Assembly (NCBI GenBank): GCA_965656085.1
Contig: CBFHJA010000004.1
Span: forward strand, 1 to 64,000
Source of the DNA: Aliishimia sp965656085
Lineage (GTDB): Bacteria > Pseudomonadota > Alphaproteobacteria > Rhodobacterales > Rhodobacteraceae
DNA length: 64,000 bases
Direction of reading: 5' to 3'
Shown: positions 25,048 to 33,216 of the stretch, piece by piece
How positions within the stretch are numbered: the stretch's first letter is position 1
Layout: every line of letters starts with the position of its first letter
Notes under the pieces: generated by a model
Databases searched by the model: none
What the model saw: the letters and a program-made list of their open reading frames with translations, nothing else
Told to the model about the DNA's origin: nothing
Program-made: the position numbers and the translations under genes

Positions 25048-25422
25048 ATGGATCTGATTGCACAAATCGAAGCTGAGCAAATTGCTGAGCTGGGGAAAAC
25101 GATCCCCGACTTCAAGGCGGGTGACACCATCCGCGTTGGCTACAAAGTGACCGAGGGTACACGCTCCCGGGTCCAGAACTACGAAGGCGTCTGCATTTCC
25201 CGCAAGAACGGCGGCGGCATTGCCGGTTCGTTCACGGTCCGCAAGATTTCCTTCGGCGAGGGCGTCGAACGTGTGTTCCCGCTCTACTCCACGAATATCG
25301 AGAGCATCGAGGTGGTCCGCCGTGGCCGCGTGCGCCGCTCCAAGCTCTACTATCTGCGCGCCCGCCGTGGTAAATCGGCCCGGATCGCGGAAGACAGCAA
25401 CTACAAACCCAAATCCGCGTAA
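25048..25422 (+). CDS. rplS: 50S ribosomal protein L19
   Basis: The 124-aa protein sits at the 30S-50S interface. It contains the L19 signature GDTIRVGYKV, FEGVCISRKNGG-like NYEGVCISRKNGGG and ERVFPLYSTNIESIEVVRRG, then the basic RRSKLYYLRARRGK tail. It has its own upstream promoter and precedes rpmE by 14 bp. Confidence 0.97.
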   Translation: MDLIAQIEAEQIAELGKTIPDFKAGDTIRVGYKVTEGTRSRVQNYEGVCISRKNGGGIAGSFTVRKISFGEGVERVFPLYSTNIESIEVVRRGRVRRSKLYYLRARRGKSARIAEDSNYKPKSA

Positions 25423-25436
25423 GAGGGGACAGGTCC

Positions 25437-25658
25437 ATGAAAAAAGATACACACCCCGACTACCACATCATCGACGTCAAAATGACCGATGGCACCGTGG
25501 TTCAGATGAAATCGACCTGGGGCAAAGAGGGCGACGTGCTGTCCCTCGACATCGACCCCTCCGTGCACCCGGCGTGGACAGGCGGCGGCACCCGCCTGAT
25601 GGACACCGGCGGCCGCGTATCGAAGTTCAAGAGCAAGTACGCAGGCCTGGGCTTCTAA
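25437..25658 (+). CDS. rpmE: 50S ribosomal protein L31
   Basis: The 73-aa protein begins MKKDTHPDYHIIDVKMTDG and has the conserved C-terminal FKSKYAG. It lacks the four zinc-binding Cys, so it is the C-minus, zinc-independent form. GGGGAC-type ribosome site precedes the ATG. A strong terminator follows. Confidence 0.95.
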   Translation: MKKDTHPDYHIIDVKMTDGTVVQMKSTWGKEGDVLSLDIDPSVHPAWTGGGTRLMDTGGRVSKFKSKYAGLGF

Positions 25659-25680
25659 ACCGCCTGCGACATGCATCCCA

Positions 25681-25708
25681 AAAGCCGCCCCACAAGGGCG
25701 GCTTTTTC
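25681..25708 (+). terminator. Rho-independent terminator after rpmE
   Basis: AAAAGCCGCC-CCACAA-GGGCGGCTTTTT forms a GC-rich stem ending in a T run, 22 bp after the rpmE stop. It closes the rplS-rpmE unit. Confidence 0.88.
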
Positions 25709-25885
25709 TGTTCAGTAAGACGGCGGCGCGTGATTGCTGTGCGGAAATGTCTGCACTCCGGTGCAGGACTTCGATATTCCTTGATCACCCACTCCCCGTT
25801 CAACATTCAAGACTTAAAAAAGACTTTCAAAGTTTGCTGTTCTCGCCTAACTTCCGTCCCGTCAACAAAGAAAAGGTGCAAGTTT

Positions 25886-26221
25886 GTGAGAGTTTCTTTT
25901 GCGGTCGCCTTTCTAGCTTTTTTTTCGCTTTCTGCCTGCACGCCTCCAACCTATGGATCGGTACAAAGGACACCCGTGTCGCTCCAAAATGGTGAATTAG
26001 CTTACGTCTATCAAGGCCGCGCCAATTTTCCGGGGCAACTCGCGATAGCGGACGAAATGATGGCCAGCCATTGCCAATCCATCGGAAAGAGACAAGCGGT
26101 AATTCAAGATCGTCAGTTGCAGAACCTTGGCTCTGTCGGCAGCGTAGGGGTTTCGCCGGGCATGGCAAGTGGAGGTATAATGACTAACCAAAATCAAAAT
26201 ATCCTCTTTACATGCGTGTGA
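25886..26221 (+). CDS. Small hypothetical lipoprotein
   Basis: The 111-aa frame starts at GTG (MRVSFAVAFLAFFSL) with AAAGG 9 nt upstream, and has a lipobox SLSAC at residues 17-21. The mature part is Gln-, Asn- and Gly-rich and ends in NILFTCV; two further Cys could pair. No homologue was recognised. The surrounding 25740-26370 DNA is markedly lower in GC than its neighbours, suggesting acquired sequence. Confidence 0.6.
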   Translation: MRVSFAVAFLAFFSLSACTPPTYGSVQRTPVSLQNGELAYVYQGRANFPGQLAIADEMMASHCQSIGKRQAVIQDRQLQNLGSVGSVGVSPGMASGGIMTNQNQNILFTCV

Positions 26222-26377
26222 CGTTAACAAGCACGGCAACTTCCACTACTTTGGTGCAAACGATATGCAAAAATAGCATTATTGACAGCCAAGTGGATGG
26301 CCACCTTTGAGTGAACGCAGATCTCTGCGAAAAGTTGCGAAGAGTAGTCTGTCCGACCGACCTTGAACAATGCATCC

Positions 26378-26680
26378 ATTGCGTCCCGCACAACGCGGTG
26401 CAAACTCGCTTTCCTAGCTGCACCCCTCCGGATATAGTTACCCGCAAACAAGACAACCCAAGGGACGGGGCACGGAGTGGCACATATCATCGTTGTCGGA
26501 AACGAAAAGGGCGGCGCGGGCAAGTCGACCGTGTCGATCCATGTGGCCACCGCGCTGGTGCGGGCGGGCAAGTCGGTCTCTTGTCTGGACCTCGACCTGC
26601 GGCAGCGCAGCTTCACCCGCTACGCGCGCAACCGCCGCGACTTTCTCACCGCAGAAGGGCGGGCGCTTCCCGAGGTCGCG
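26378..26680. repeat. Left direct repeat: mipZ promoter and 5' end
   Basis: This segment aligns with 40104-40428: about 98 bp of upstream DNA (ATTGCGTCC..., GTGCAAAC, ATATAGT) and roughly 200 bp of mipZ coding sequence. Over the first 186 coding bases about 14 differences are visible, nearly all silent. About 28 bases present in the right copy are missing here near 26660. It bounds the minus-strand transporter block on its left. Confidence 0.85.
26477..26680 (+). pseudogene. mipZ: Truncated mipZ (5' fragment)
   Basis: From GTG 26477 the first 62 residues match MipZ at 40201 except for Thr instead of Ala near residue 59, including Walker A KGGAGKST. Near 26660 an internal deletion of about 28 bases removes the LDLPTPDVHE region, after which homology continues for about 16 bases and stops. 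The frame then runs into the 3' end of the opposite-strand permease and stops at 26713. Without Walker B and the dimer surface it cannot be a working division regulator. A short Walker-A peptide could still be made. Confidence 0.82.
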
Positions 26681-26692
26681 GTCAGGCCGCTG

Positions 26693-27499
26693 TCATTTGA
26701 TCCCGGCGCGTAGAAAGGCTTGCACGAACTGCCTCTGGAATATCAGGAAAGCCGACAGAAGCGGAACGATCACCATGACCGTCGCAGCGGAGATGACCGA
26801 GATATCGACGCCGTTCTCGGGCGCGGCGAAGATCGACAGCCCCACTGTCAAAGGTCGCGTGGTGTCGGAATTCGTCACGATCAGCGGCCACAGAAAGTTG
26901 TTCCAATGCGTCGACACCGACACAAGGGCATAGGCGATATAGGTTGGCCGCGCCGCCGGAATGTAGACATGCCACAGCACGCCGAGCAGACTGCATCCTT
27001 CGACCCGGGCCATATCGTCCAACTCCTTGGGCACCGACTTGAAGGCCTGCCGCATCAGGAAGATGCCAAAGGCCGAGGCCATGTAGGGCGCACCGATGCC
27101 AAGAATGCTGTCGAGCAGGCCCAGCGTTGCGGCCACCTTGTAATTCTCGACGATCAAGACCTCAGGCAAAATGAAAAGCTGCAAGAGCACGAGCACGAAC
27201 AGCGTGTCCTTGCCCCGAAACTGCATTTGAGCAAAGGCGAACCCGGCCAGCGTGCACAGGAAAAACTGTCCGATCAGCACCGTCGTCACGAGCACAAACG
27301 TATTCAGGAAATAGCGCACCCACGGCGCGCCCTCCCACGCGATGCGGAAATTTTCCAAGGTCAGGGGCGCTGTCAGATTGAAGTTGACCGCATCGGTTGT
27401 GGTGTGGAAGGCGGCCCAGACGGCAAAGGCCAGCGGCGAAATCCAAATTATCGCGAGCACCAGCGCGGCCGCGTTTTCTATCCGGCGCAGCAGACTCAT
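26693..27499 (-). CDS. ABC transporter permease, sugar/glycerol-3-phosphate type (UgpE/MalG-like)
   Basis: The 268-aa inner-membrane protein has six hydrophobic helices and the EAA loop EGCSLLGVLWHVYIPAARP that contacts the ATPase. It is of the MalG/UgpE class. I chose ATG 27499, which overlaps the upstream permease stop (ATGA); the longer frame adds 17 residues with no helix. Its last codons lie 13 bp from the end of the mipZ fragment. Confidence 0.85.
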   Translation of the reverse strand: MSLLRRIENAAALVLAIIWISPLAFAVWAAFHTTTDAVNFNLTAPLTLENFRIAWEGAPWVRYFLNTFVLVTTVLIGQFFLCTLAGFAFAQMQFRGKDTLFVLVLLQLFILPEVLIVENYKVAATLGLLDSILGIGAPYMASAFGIFLMRQAFKSVPKELDDMARVEGCSLLGVLWHVYIPAARPTYIAYALVSVSTHWNNFLWPLIVTNSDTTRPLTVGLSIFAAPENGVDISVISAATVMVIVPLLSAFLIFQRQFVQAFLRAGIK

Positions 27500-28428
27500 C
27501 GGTAATGCGTCCGGCGGTCGATCACAAAGAACTGGATCGCCGCGACACATCCGAGAACGCCGAGCACCATGACCGTCATCGCCGCCGCTGCCGGTGCGTC
27601 GAAAAAGGCAAATGCGTTCTCCCAGATGTAATAGAGGATCAGCATCGACGCGTCTGACGGCCCGCCCTTGGTCAGGATGAAGAGATGGTCGATCAGCTTT
27701 ACCGAGTTGATCAAGGCGTTCACCAGAATGAACAGCGTCGTCGGCATCAGAAGCGGCAGAACGATCCGCCGCAGATACGTCCAGCGGCTCGCACCTTCGA
27801 TCTCGGCGGCTTCCTTGAGATCCGGCGGTATGGTCTGCAACGCGGCGAGGTAAAAGATCATGAAAAAGCCGGACTCTTTCCAGATCGTCACGATGCAGAC
27901 CGCCCAGAGCGCGGTTTCAGGTTGTCCCAGCCAGTTAACCGAGGGGGCGCCGAACAGCGCGCCGATCTGGTCCAACACGCCGAACCCGGGCGTGTAGAAG
28001 AACAGCCACAGATTTCCGGCCGCGATCATCGGCAGCACGGTCGGCGTGAAATAGGCCGTCCGCACAAAGCTGCGCGCGGGGATTTTCGCATTGGCCCAGA
28101 GCGCCATGGCCAGCGCGATGATGATCGAAACGGGGATCGTCACGGCGGCGTAGAACAAATTGTTCTGCACCACCGTCCAGAAGGTCGGGTCGTCGAACAG
28201 CCGCTGATAGTTTTCAAGACCAACGAATTCGGACGGGTTGCGGCGCGTGCCGCGAGAAAAGGCGGAGGTCCAGAGCGTTGTCAGCGAGGGGTAGAAGGCG
28301 AAGGTCGAGAGCATGACGAGCGCGGGCGACAGCAGCAGCCAGCCATGCACGGCCCTGCGGCGACGCATGAAGGCCGCGTTTGCCGTTTCTGCCGTTCCGC
28401 TGGTCGTCATTTGCTGTCTCATTCCCAT
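27496..28428 (-). CDS. ABC transporter permease, sugar/glycerol-3-phosphate type (UgpA/MalF-like)
   Basis: The 310-aa protein has six helices, the first at about residues 28-50 (GWLLLSPALVML), and the EAA loop EIEGASRWTYLRRIVLPLLMP. It should form the heterodimeric channel with the downstream permease. A more internal ATG (7 codons on) is possible. It follows the binding-protein gene after a strong hairpin. Confidence 0.87.
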   Translation of the reverse strand: MGMRQQMTTSGTAETANAAFMRRRRAVHGWLLLSPALVMLSTFAFYPSLTTLWTSAFSRGTRRNPSEFVGLENYQRLFDDPTFWTVVQNNLFYAAVTIPVSIIIALAMALWANAKIPARSFVRTAYFTPTVLPMIAAGNLWLFFYTPGFGVLDQIGALFGAPSVNWLGQPETALWAVCIVTIWKESGFFMIFYLAALQTIPPDLKEAAEIEGASRWTYLRRIVLPLLMPTTLFILVNALINSVKLIDHLFILTKGGPSDASMLILYYIWENAFAFFDAPAAAAMTVMVLGVLGCVAAIQFFVIDRRTHYR

Positions 28429-28435
28429 GGGAACA

Positions 28436-28464
28436 GGACGGCGCCGCGAGCATGGGCGCCGTCC
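28436..28464 (-). promoter_or_regulatory. Intercistronic hairpin after the binding-protein gene
   Basis: GGACGGCGCC and GGCGCCGTCC pair perfectly over 10 bp around a 9-nt loop, with no T run. It lies between the binding-protein and permease genes and probably stabilises or attenuates the message, raising binding protein over permease. Confidence 0.6.
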
Positions 28465-28477
28465 ATATCGGTTTGTG

Positions 28478-29740
28478 TTACTTGTAGGCCGACAGCAGGC
28501 GTTCAGCGGCCTCCTGTGCCTCGGACAACGCCTCTGCAGGGGCCTTGGCGCCGGTCAGCGCGGACTGGATGGCATTGTTCAGGCCTTCGCGCACTCGGGC
28601 GGTCTCGAAGGTCGAGAATTCGGCCACCGCGTGCTCCAGTTGGTTGCGGGCGACGAGTGCCGGGGGGAATTCCTCGGTATAGGCCTTCAGCTTCTCGGTC
28701 TCGTAGGCGGCGGGCGACACACCCATATAGCCGGTCTGTATCGACCATTCTGCGGCCTGTTCCGGCGCGGTCATGAACTTGATCAACTCAAGCGCGGCCT
28801 CACGCTCTTCGTCCGTGGCATCCTTGAAGATGTAGAAATTGCCGCCGCCCGTGGGGGAGCCGAGCCGCGCGTTGCCGGGCAGCATGGCGACACCGAAATC
28901 GAAGCTGGCGTTGTTCTTCACGGCTGTCAGGTTGCCGGTGGAATGCCACATCATCGCGGTCTGGCCTTCGAGGAAGGCCTGGCGCAGCGTGCCCCACTCG
29001 ACCGTGCCCTCGGGCATGATGCCGTGCTCGGTCGACAGCGATTTCCAGAATTCCAGCGTCTCGACCACCTTCTCGTCATCGAAATTGGTGCTGAGGCCGT
29101 CATCCGACATCACTTCCTTGCCATTCTGGATCGCCAGCGCCTGGAACATCCAGTAGGGGTAGCCCGTTGACGGGATCATCAGCCCGGACCGGTCGTCGGT
29201 GGTCAGTTGCTTGCCCATCGACACCAACTCGTCCCACGTCTTGGGCGGGCTCTCGGGGTCAAGGCCCGCGTCGCGAAACATGTCCTTGTTGTAATAGGCC
29301 ACGATCGTCGAGCGCTGGAAGGGCACGCCCCATGTCTTGCCCTCGATCTTGGAATTGGCCATCAGCGCCGGATAGAAGCTCTCCAGCCACGCCTGTTCTT
29401 CTTCGGTCTCGATCACGTCCTCGAAGGGCACGATGAGGTCCTGCTCGATGAGGTCATAGGCGTCGATGGAGAACATGACCGCCAATTGGGCCGGGTCGCC
29501 GGAATTGAGCGCCGACAGCGCCTTGATGCGGGTGTCGTCATAGTTGCCGGCATAGATCGCGTTGACCGAAATGTCGGGGTTTTCGGCCTCGAAATCGGCA
29601 ACGATCCCATCCACCACTTGGGTGAGCGGGCCACCCACGGCGATGGGATAGTACATGGTCAGTTCGGTCTCGGCGACAGCCGGATTGACAAGGGCCGTGC
29701 TCGCGGCGAGCATGATGGCTGCAGTAGAGTAGCGAAGCAT
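28478..29740 (-). CDS. ABC transporter substrate-binding protein, UgpB-like
   Basis: The 420-aa periplasmic protein has a Sec signal peptide ending near ALVNPAVA-E, then LTMYYPIAVGGPLTQVVDG, characteristic of the UgpB branch that binds glycerol-3-phosphate or glycerophosphodiesters. WNDELV-type and WNPTGG-like (LGSPTGGGNFYIF) segments fit family 1 binding proteins. I chose ATG 29740 because AGAGGAA lies 7 nt upstream and the signal peptide starts there. The substrate is inferred, not shown. Confidence 0.85.
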   Translation of the reverse strand: MLRYSTAAIMLAASTALVNPAVAETELTMYYPIAVGGPLTQVVDGIVADFEAENPDISVNAIYAGNYDDTRIKALSALNSGDPAQLAVMFSIDAYDLIEQDLIVPFEDVIETEEEQAWLESFYPALMANSKIEGKTWGVPFQRSTIVAYYNKDMFRDAGLDPESPPKTWDELVSMGKQLTTDDRSGLMIPSTGYPYWMFQALAIQNGKEVMSDDGLSTNFDDEKVVETLEFWKSLSTEHGIMPEGTVEWGTLRQAFLEGQTAMMWHSTGNLTAVKNNASFDFGVAMLPGNARLGSPTGGGNFYIFKDATDEEREAALELIKFMTAPEQAAEWSIQTGYMGVSPAAYETEKLKAYTEEFPPALVARNQLEHAVAEFSTFETARVREGLNNAIQSALTGAKAPAEALSEAQEAAERLLSAYK

Positions 29741-29753
29741 TTGGCGTTCCTCT

Positions 29754-30848
29754 TCAGTCTGATACGGGTTGGGGTTGGATTGCCTTGCGGCTATCACGGG
29801 GCGCCGTTTGGCGATGGTCCGCCCCGTAATTCTGCTGGGGGTTCTCTTTGGCCAGGCCTGTGCCGGCGTCAAAGAGAACCCTGTGTTCTTCGGGAATGCG
29901 CACCCCGATCTCGTCCCCGGGACGGCAATCGGCAGCGCCGGGGGCAAAGACGATCAGGCCACGGGCCGCCGGGTGATCCACCACCACATGCGTCTGTGCG
30001 CCCAGAAATTCGACATCGCGCACCCGGCCCGTCAGATCGCCCTCGCCGGGACGGCGCGCCGCCACGTGTTCGGGACGAATGCCGATGGTCACACCGCCCT
30101 GCCCCAAGGCCGCACCTTGGATCATCGCCATGGGCGGATCGCCGATGAATTCGGCGGCAAAGGTGCTCACCGGGCGGGCATACAGCGTGGTGGGGCTGTC
30201 GGCCTGCTCGACCCGGCCATCGCGCATCAGCACCACGGTATCGGAGAGCGACATCGCCTCGGTCTGGTCGTGGGTGACGTAGATCACGGTGAGACCCAGC
30301 TTGCGCTGCAGGGCCTTGATGTCCCGCCGCACCGAATGGCGCAGCTTTGCATCGAGGTTCGACAGCGGCTCGTCCATGAGACACAGCGGGTGCCCTGAGA
30401 CCACGGCGCGCGCCAGTGCCACGCGCTGGCGTTGCCCGCCGGACAACTCGGCGGGCTTTCGTGCCTCAAGACCCGCGAGGCCAAGCATATCTGTCGCCTC
30501 GGCCAGCTTTTCGGCCTGTTCGGACTTGGGAACCTTGCGCACCTTCATCCCGAAGATGACGTTTTCCCTGACGCTCAGATGCGGGAAGAGCGCATAGGAT
30601 TGGAACACCATGGACAGGCCGCGCTGCGATGCCGGAAGGTGCGTGACCTCGCGCCCGGCGATCCTGACGATCCCGCTCTGCGGCACCTCCAGCCCGGATA
30701 TCACCCGCAAAAGCGTGGACTTGCCACATCCCGATGGCCCGAGCACAGACACGAAGTCGCCCTCGGACACCTCCAGCGTCACGTTTGCAACGCCGCCCCG
30801 GCCATCCCATTGGCGCGTGACCGTGTCGAGGCTGACAAACCCGCTCAT
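29754..30848 (-). CDS. ABC transporter ATP-binding protein, UgpC/MalK-type
   Basis: The 364-aa ATPase has Walker A GPSGCGKST near residue 37, Q-loop FQSYALFPHL, signature LSGGQRQRVALARA, Walker B CLMDEPLSNLD and switch His THDQTEA. A C-terminal TOBE/MalK regulatory domain covers about 235-335. Its ATG overlaps the deoR stop (ATGA), so it is the first transport gene after the regulator, followed by binding protein and two permeases. Confidence 0.9.
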   Translation of the reverse strand: MSGFVSLDTVTRQWDGRGGVANVTLEVSEGDFVSVLGPSGCGKSTLLRVISGLEVPQSGIVRIAGREVTHLPASQRGLSMVFQSYALFPHLSVRENVIFGMKVRKVPKSEQAEKLAEATDMLGLAGLEARKPAELSGGQRQRVALARAVVSGHPLCLMDEPLSNLDAKLRHSVRRDIKALQRKLGLTVIYVTHDQTEAMSLSDTVVLMRDGRVEQADSPTTLYARPVSTFAAEFIGDPPMAMIQGAALGQGGVTIGIRPEHVAARRPGEGDLTGRVRDVEFLGAQTHVVVDHPAARGLIVFAPGAADCRPGDEIGVRIPEEHRVLFDAGTGLAKENPQQNYGADHRQTAPRDSRKAIQPQPVSD

Positions 30849-31615
30849 AGCGCCGCTCCATCGCCCTGCGCCAACACGAGCCGGTCTTCCAGAGGCCGCA
30901 GCCCCTCGGAAAAGGGCGGTCCGGGGCGGCGGTCGATCACGATCCGGTCCATGTCCGACAAATGCCCTCCGACAGCCGCCGCGCGACGTCCGAACTTGCT
31001 GCTGTCGGCCACGAGGATCGACACCCGGCTGTTGGCGCGAATGTGCTCGCGGGCGCGCACCTCCGGTTCATGAAAATCCAGCAAGGAGCCGTCAAGGTCG
31101 ATGCCGCCGACGCCGAAAATACCAAAATCCGCGCGATAGCTTGCAAAGAGGTCTATCGAGGCTTCACCCAGAAAATCGCGATCCGGCAGGCGCACCTCGC
31201 CGCCGGGCAGGATGATCCTGTTGGCGGAGTTTTCCGACAGCGCCATGGCTGCATTGAGATTGTTCGTCACCACGGTGAGCGATTCTTTGTCGGCCAGAGC
31301 CTGTGCCACGAGCGCCGGTGTCGTTCCGATCGAAATAAAGACAGTGGACCCGTCCGACACGATGTCGGCCACAGCGGCGGCGATGCGCTGCTTGGCGTCG
31401 AAATTCATGACCGAACGCGAGGCATAGGGCAGATTGGCGCTGCCATCGACGAATTCCGCCCCGCCATGCAGACGCCGGAGCTTACTGACCTCACAAAGCG
31501 CGTTGAGATCACGCCGCACCGTGTGGCTGGACACGCCCAATTCGCGCGAGAGCGCATCGACCATGACCCGCCCCTGCCGCTGTGCCATTTCGAGAATCGC
31601 AGACCGTCTGTCCAT
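30845..31615 (-). CDS. DeoR-family transcriptional regulator
   Basis: The 256-aa protein has the N-terminal DeoR helix-turn-helix (DALSRELGVSSHTVRRDLNAL, residues 18-38) followed by RRLHGGA and a sugar-phosphate-isomerase-like effector domain (VFISIGTTPALVAQAL, then DFGIFGVGGID). Such regulators usually bind phosphorylated sugars. It heads the ugp-like operon and should repress it. A 14-bp palindrome lies 16 bp upstream of its start. Confidence 0.9.
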   Translation of the reverse strand: MDRRSAILEMAQRQGRVMVDALSRELGVSSHTVRRDLNALCEVSKLRRLHGGAEFVDGSANLPYASRSVMNFDAKQRIAAAVADIVSDGSTVFISIGTTPALVAQALADKESLTVVTNNLNAAMALSENSANRIILPGGEVRLPDRDFLGEASIDLFASYRADFGIFGVGGIDLDGSLLDFHEPEVRAREHIRANSRVSILVADSSKFGRRAAAVGGHLSDMDRIVIDRRPGPPFSEGLRPLEDRLVLAQGDGAAL

Positions 31616-31630
31616 TCGCGCACCCTTTCG

Positions 31631-31652
31631 TGCTCATATGAGCAGATATCTG
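31631..31652. promoter_or_regulatory. Candidate DeoR operator (overlapping palindromes)
   Basis: TGCTCATATGAGCA (31631-31644) is a perfect 14-bp palindrome and overlaps CAGATATCTG (31643-31652), a perfect 10-bp palindrome. They sit just upstream of the deoR ATG within the 222-bp gap after the PHP gene, where a promoter would lie. An autoregulatory site for the adjacent DeoR protein is the simplest reading. Confidence 0.55.
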
Positions 31653-31837
31653 TGACACGCCGATGAATGTATGCGCGCAGCGAGACACAATCGTCCCCTG
31701 CCCGATGCCGAACCCCGCGCTGCCAAAGATCGCTTCGCGCTCAGAGGCTTGAAGGACGCCGCTGCGCAGGTGCGGGCGCAGACCCGTGTCGGGACTGGCA
31801 CAGAGCGCAGGCGCGCCATGGATCAAGCACCCCTAGC

Positions 31838-32758
31838 TCAGCGCCATATGGGGTTGGTCCAAGCCCGCTTTCCATGTGCGTCAATCACGGTCAGGCGCAT
31901 CCAATCGCTCTCGCTGAGGCGGCCATAGGGAACAACCGCTTCGCCCATCGCGTTGCCGTGGACAGCGGTCGCGCCCGATCCCCGGCCCTGCACGATCACG
32001 GATGCGGCCGGAGAGCAGCGCACTCGGACGGACTTTTCCTCCCAGGACACATCGTGAATGGCTGGCCCGGTCGAGGCATACATTTGCCCGGCCTTCAGCG
32101 CGGCCAGAAGCGCTTCGGGCGTGTTTTCCTCGGCCTTGACCATCGTCCAGCCGCCAAAGTGGTCGGGCTCGCTGAAATGCGCGTCATCTGTCGCACAGAG
32201 CGTCAGTCTGCGGCCTGATTCCAGCAACCTGTCCAGATGCCAGAAGCCTTCGGCGCGGTCGGCCCCGACCTGACAGCCGTGATTGTAGATCTCGACGGCG
32301 TGCGCCGCGTCGAGGCTGTGCGCATCGGCGTGCGACAACCCGCCCCACTCGGGATGCGCAATGGCCACGAACGCCCCCGCATCGCGGCACCGCCGGGCCA
32401 GTTCCGGCCCGGTTTCCATGTTCTCGACGAGCCCGAAATGCGGCGCGTTCGACGGGGCGAAATCGGCGGGCAGACCCACCGCGAGGATATGCCAAAGCTC
32501 GCCATTCTCCATGGCGCCGGAGTGCACCTCAGCGCCCAGAATGGTGGTGAAACCGTTCGTGCGAAAGCCGGTCGTATCTACGATCGGATAGTCGTAGAGC
32601 CCGATGAAGTGATCTGTCAGGGCAATGAAATCATAGCCCTCCTCGCGATAGCGGCGGCACACCTCGCCCGGGTCCAGAACCCCGTCAGAGCGCGTGGAAT
32701 GGGTGTGCAGGTTGCCGCGCCAGAAGCGGCCGGGAGCGGTGAAAGCGGGATCTTGCAT
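31838..32758 (-). CDS. PHP-domain metallohydrolase (CehA/McbA-like)
   Basis: The 306-aa protein has the PHP metal motifs in order: NLHTHSTRSDG (18-28 region), ALTDHF, LGAEVHSG, AIAHPEWGG and ATDDAHFSEP. PHP enzymes hydrolyse phosphoesters or, in the CehA/McbA branch, carboxyl or carbamate esters. Next to a UgpB-like transporter, a phosphodiester or glycerophosphate-type substrate is plausible. There is no signal peptide, so it acts in the cytoplasm. It is the last gene of the unit starting at the peptide binding protein. Confidence 0.82.
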   Translation of the reverse strand: MQDPAFTAPGRFWRGNLHTHSTRSDGVLDPGEVCRRYREEGYDFIALTDHFIGLYDYPIVDTTGFRTNGFTTILGAEVHSGAMENGELWHILAVGLPADFAPSNAPHFGLVENMETGPELARRCRDAGAFVAIAHPEWGGLSHADAHSLDAAHAVEIYNHGCQVGADRAEGFWHLDRLLESGRRLTLCATDDAHFSEPDHFGGWTMVKAEENTPEALLAALKAGQMYASTGPAIHDVSWEEKSVRVRCSPAASVIVQGRGSGATAVHGNAMGEAVVPYGRLSESDWMRLTVIDAHGKRAWTNPIWR

Positions 32759-32769
32759 GAGCGGCTCCG

Positions 32770-33216
32770 TCAGATCAGCGGTTTGTGCATGTGGATACGG
32801 GGGATTGGGTCATTGCCGTTTTGGCACGGGCGCACATCCGTGACGCGGTAGCCGAGCGACGAAAAAAAGGCAACGAGGCCGGTGCGCACCTGCGTCGTGG
32901 ACAGTGTGACCTGCGCAAAGCCTGTCTTGAGGGCAAGCTCTTCCAGCGCCTGCATGGCGCGTCGTCCAAGACCTTGCCTCTGGTGGGCCGGATCTATGGC
33001 GATCCGCTCGATCTTGAGCGCATCGCCATCCCGGTCGATGACCGCGCAGCCCTTCGTGCCGTCGATCCACAGGACGCGGCCCTGCGCGATCGCCGCGGGC
33101 AAAAGCGGGCAAGGGGACGGAGCATTGTGCCCGATCGCGCGCTCATCGCCTACGAATGCCGTTTCAATCAGCCTTTCGAGCGCGGCCTGATCTTCTGGCT
33201 TCGATTGCATCAACAC
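32770..33216 (-). CDS. GNAT-family N-acetyltransferase
   Basis: The 148-aa protein has the acetyl-CoA pyrophosphate loop HQRQGLGRRAMQAL (motif A, about residues 78-91) and preceding beta strand LKIERIAIDP. The acceptor substrate is unknown. It overlaps the upstream methyltransferase by 7 bp, so it is co-translated with the peptide-transporter operon. Confidence 0.8.
   Translation of the reverse strand: MLMQSKPEDQAALERLIETAFVGDERAIGHNAPSPCPLLPAAIAQGRVLWIDGTKGCAVIDRDGDALKIERIAIDPAHQRQGLGRRAMQALEELALKTGFAQVTLSTTQVRTGLVAFFSSLGYRVTDVRPCQNGNDPIPRIHMHKPLI

Noticed and set aside
26477..26713. Truncated mipZ as a functional 78-aa gene
   Set aside because: It has Walker A only, an internal deletion and a random tail from the permease end; treated as a pseudogene.
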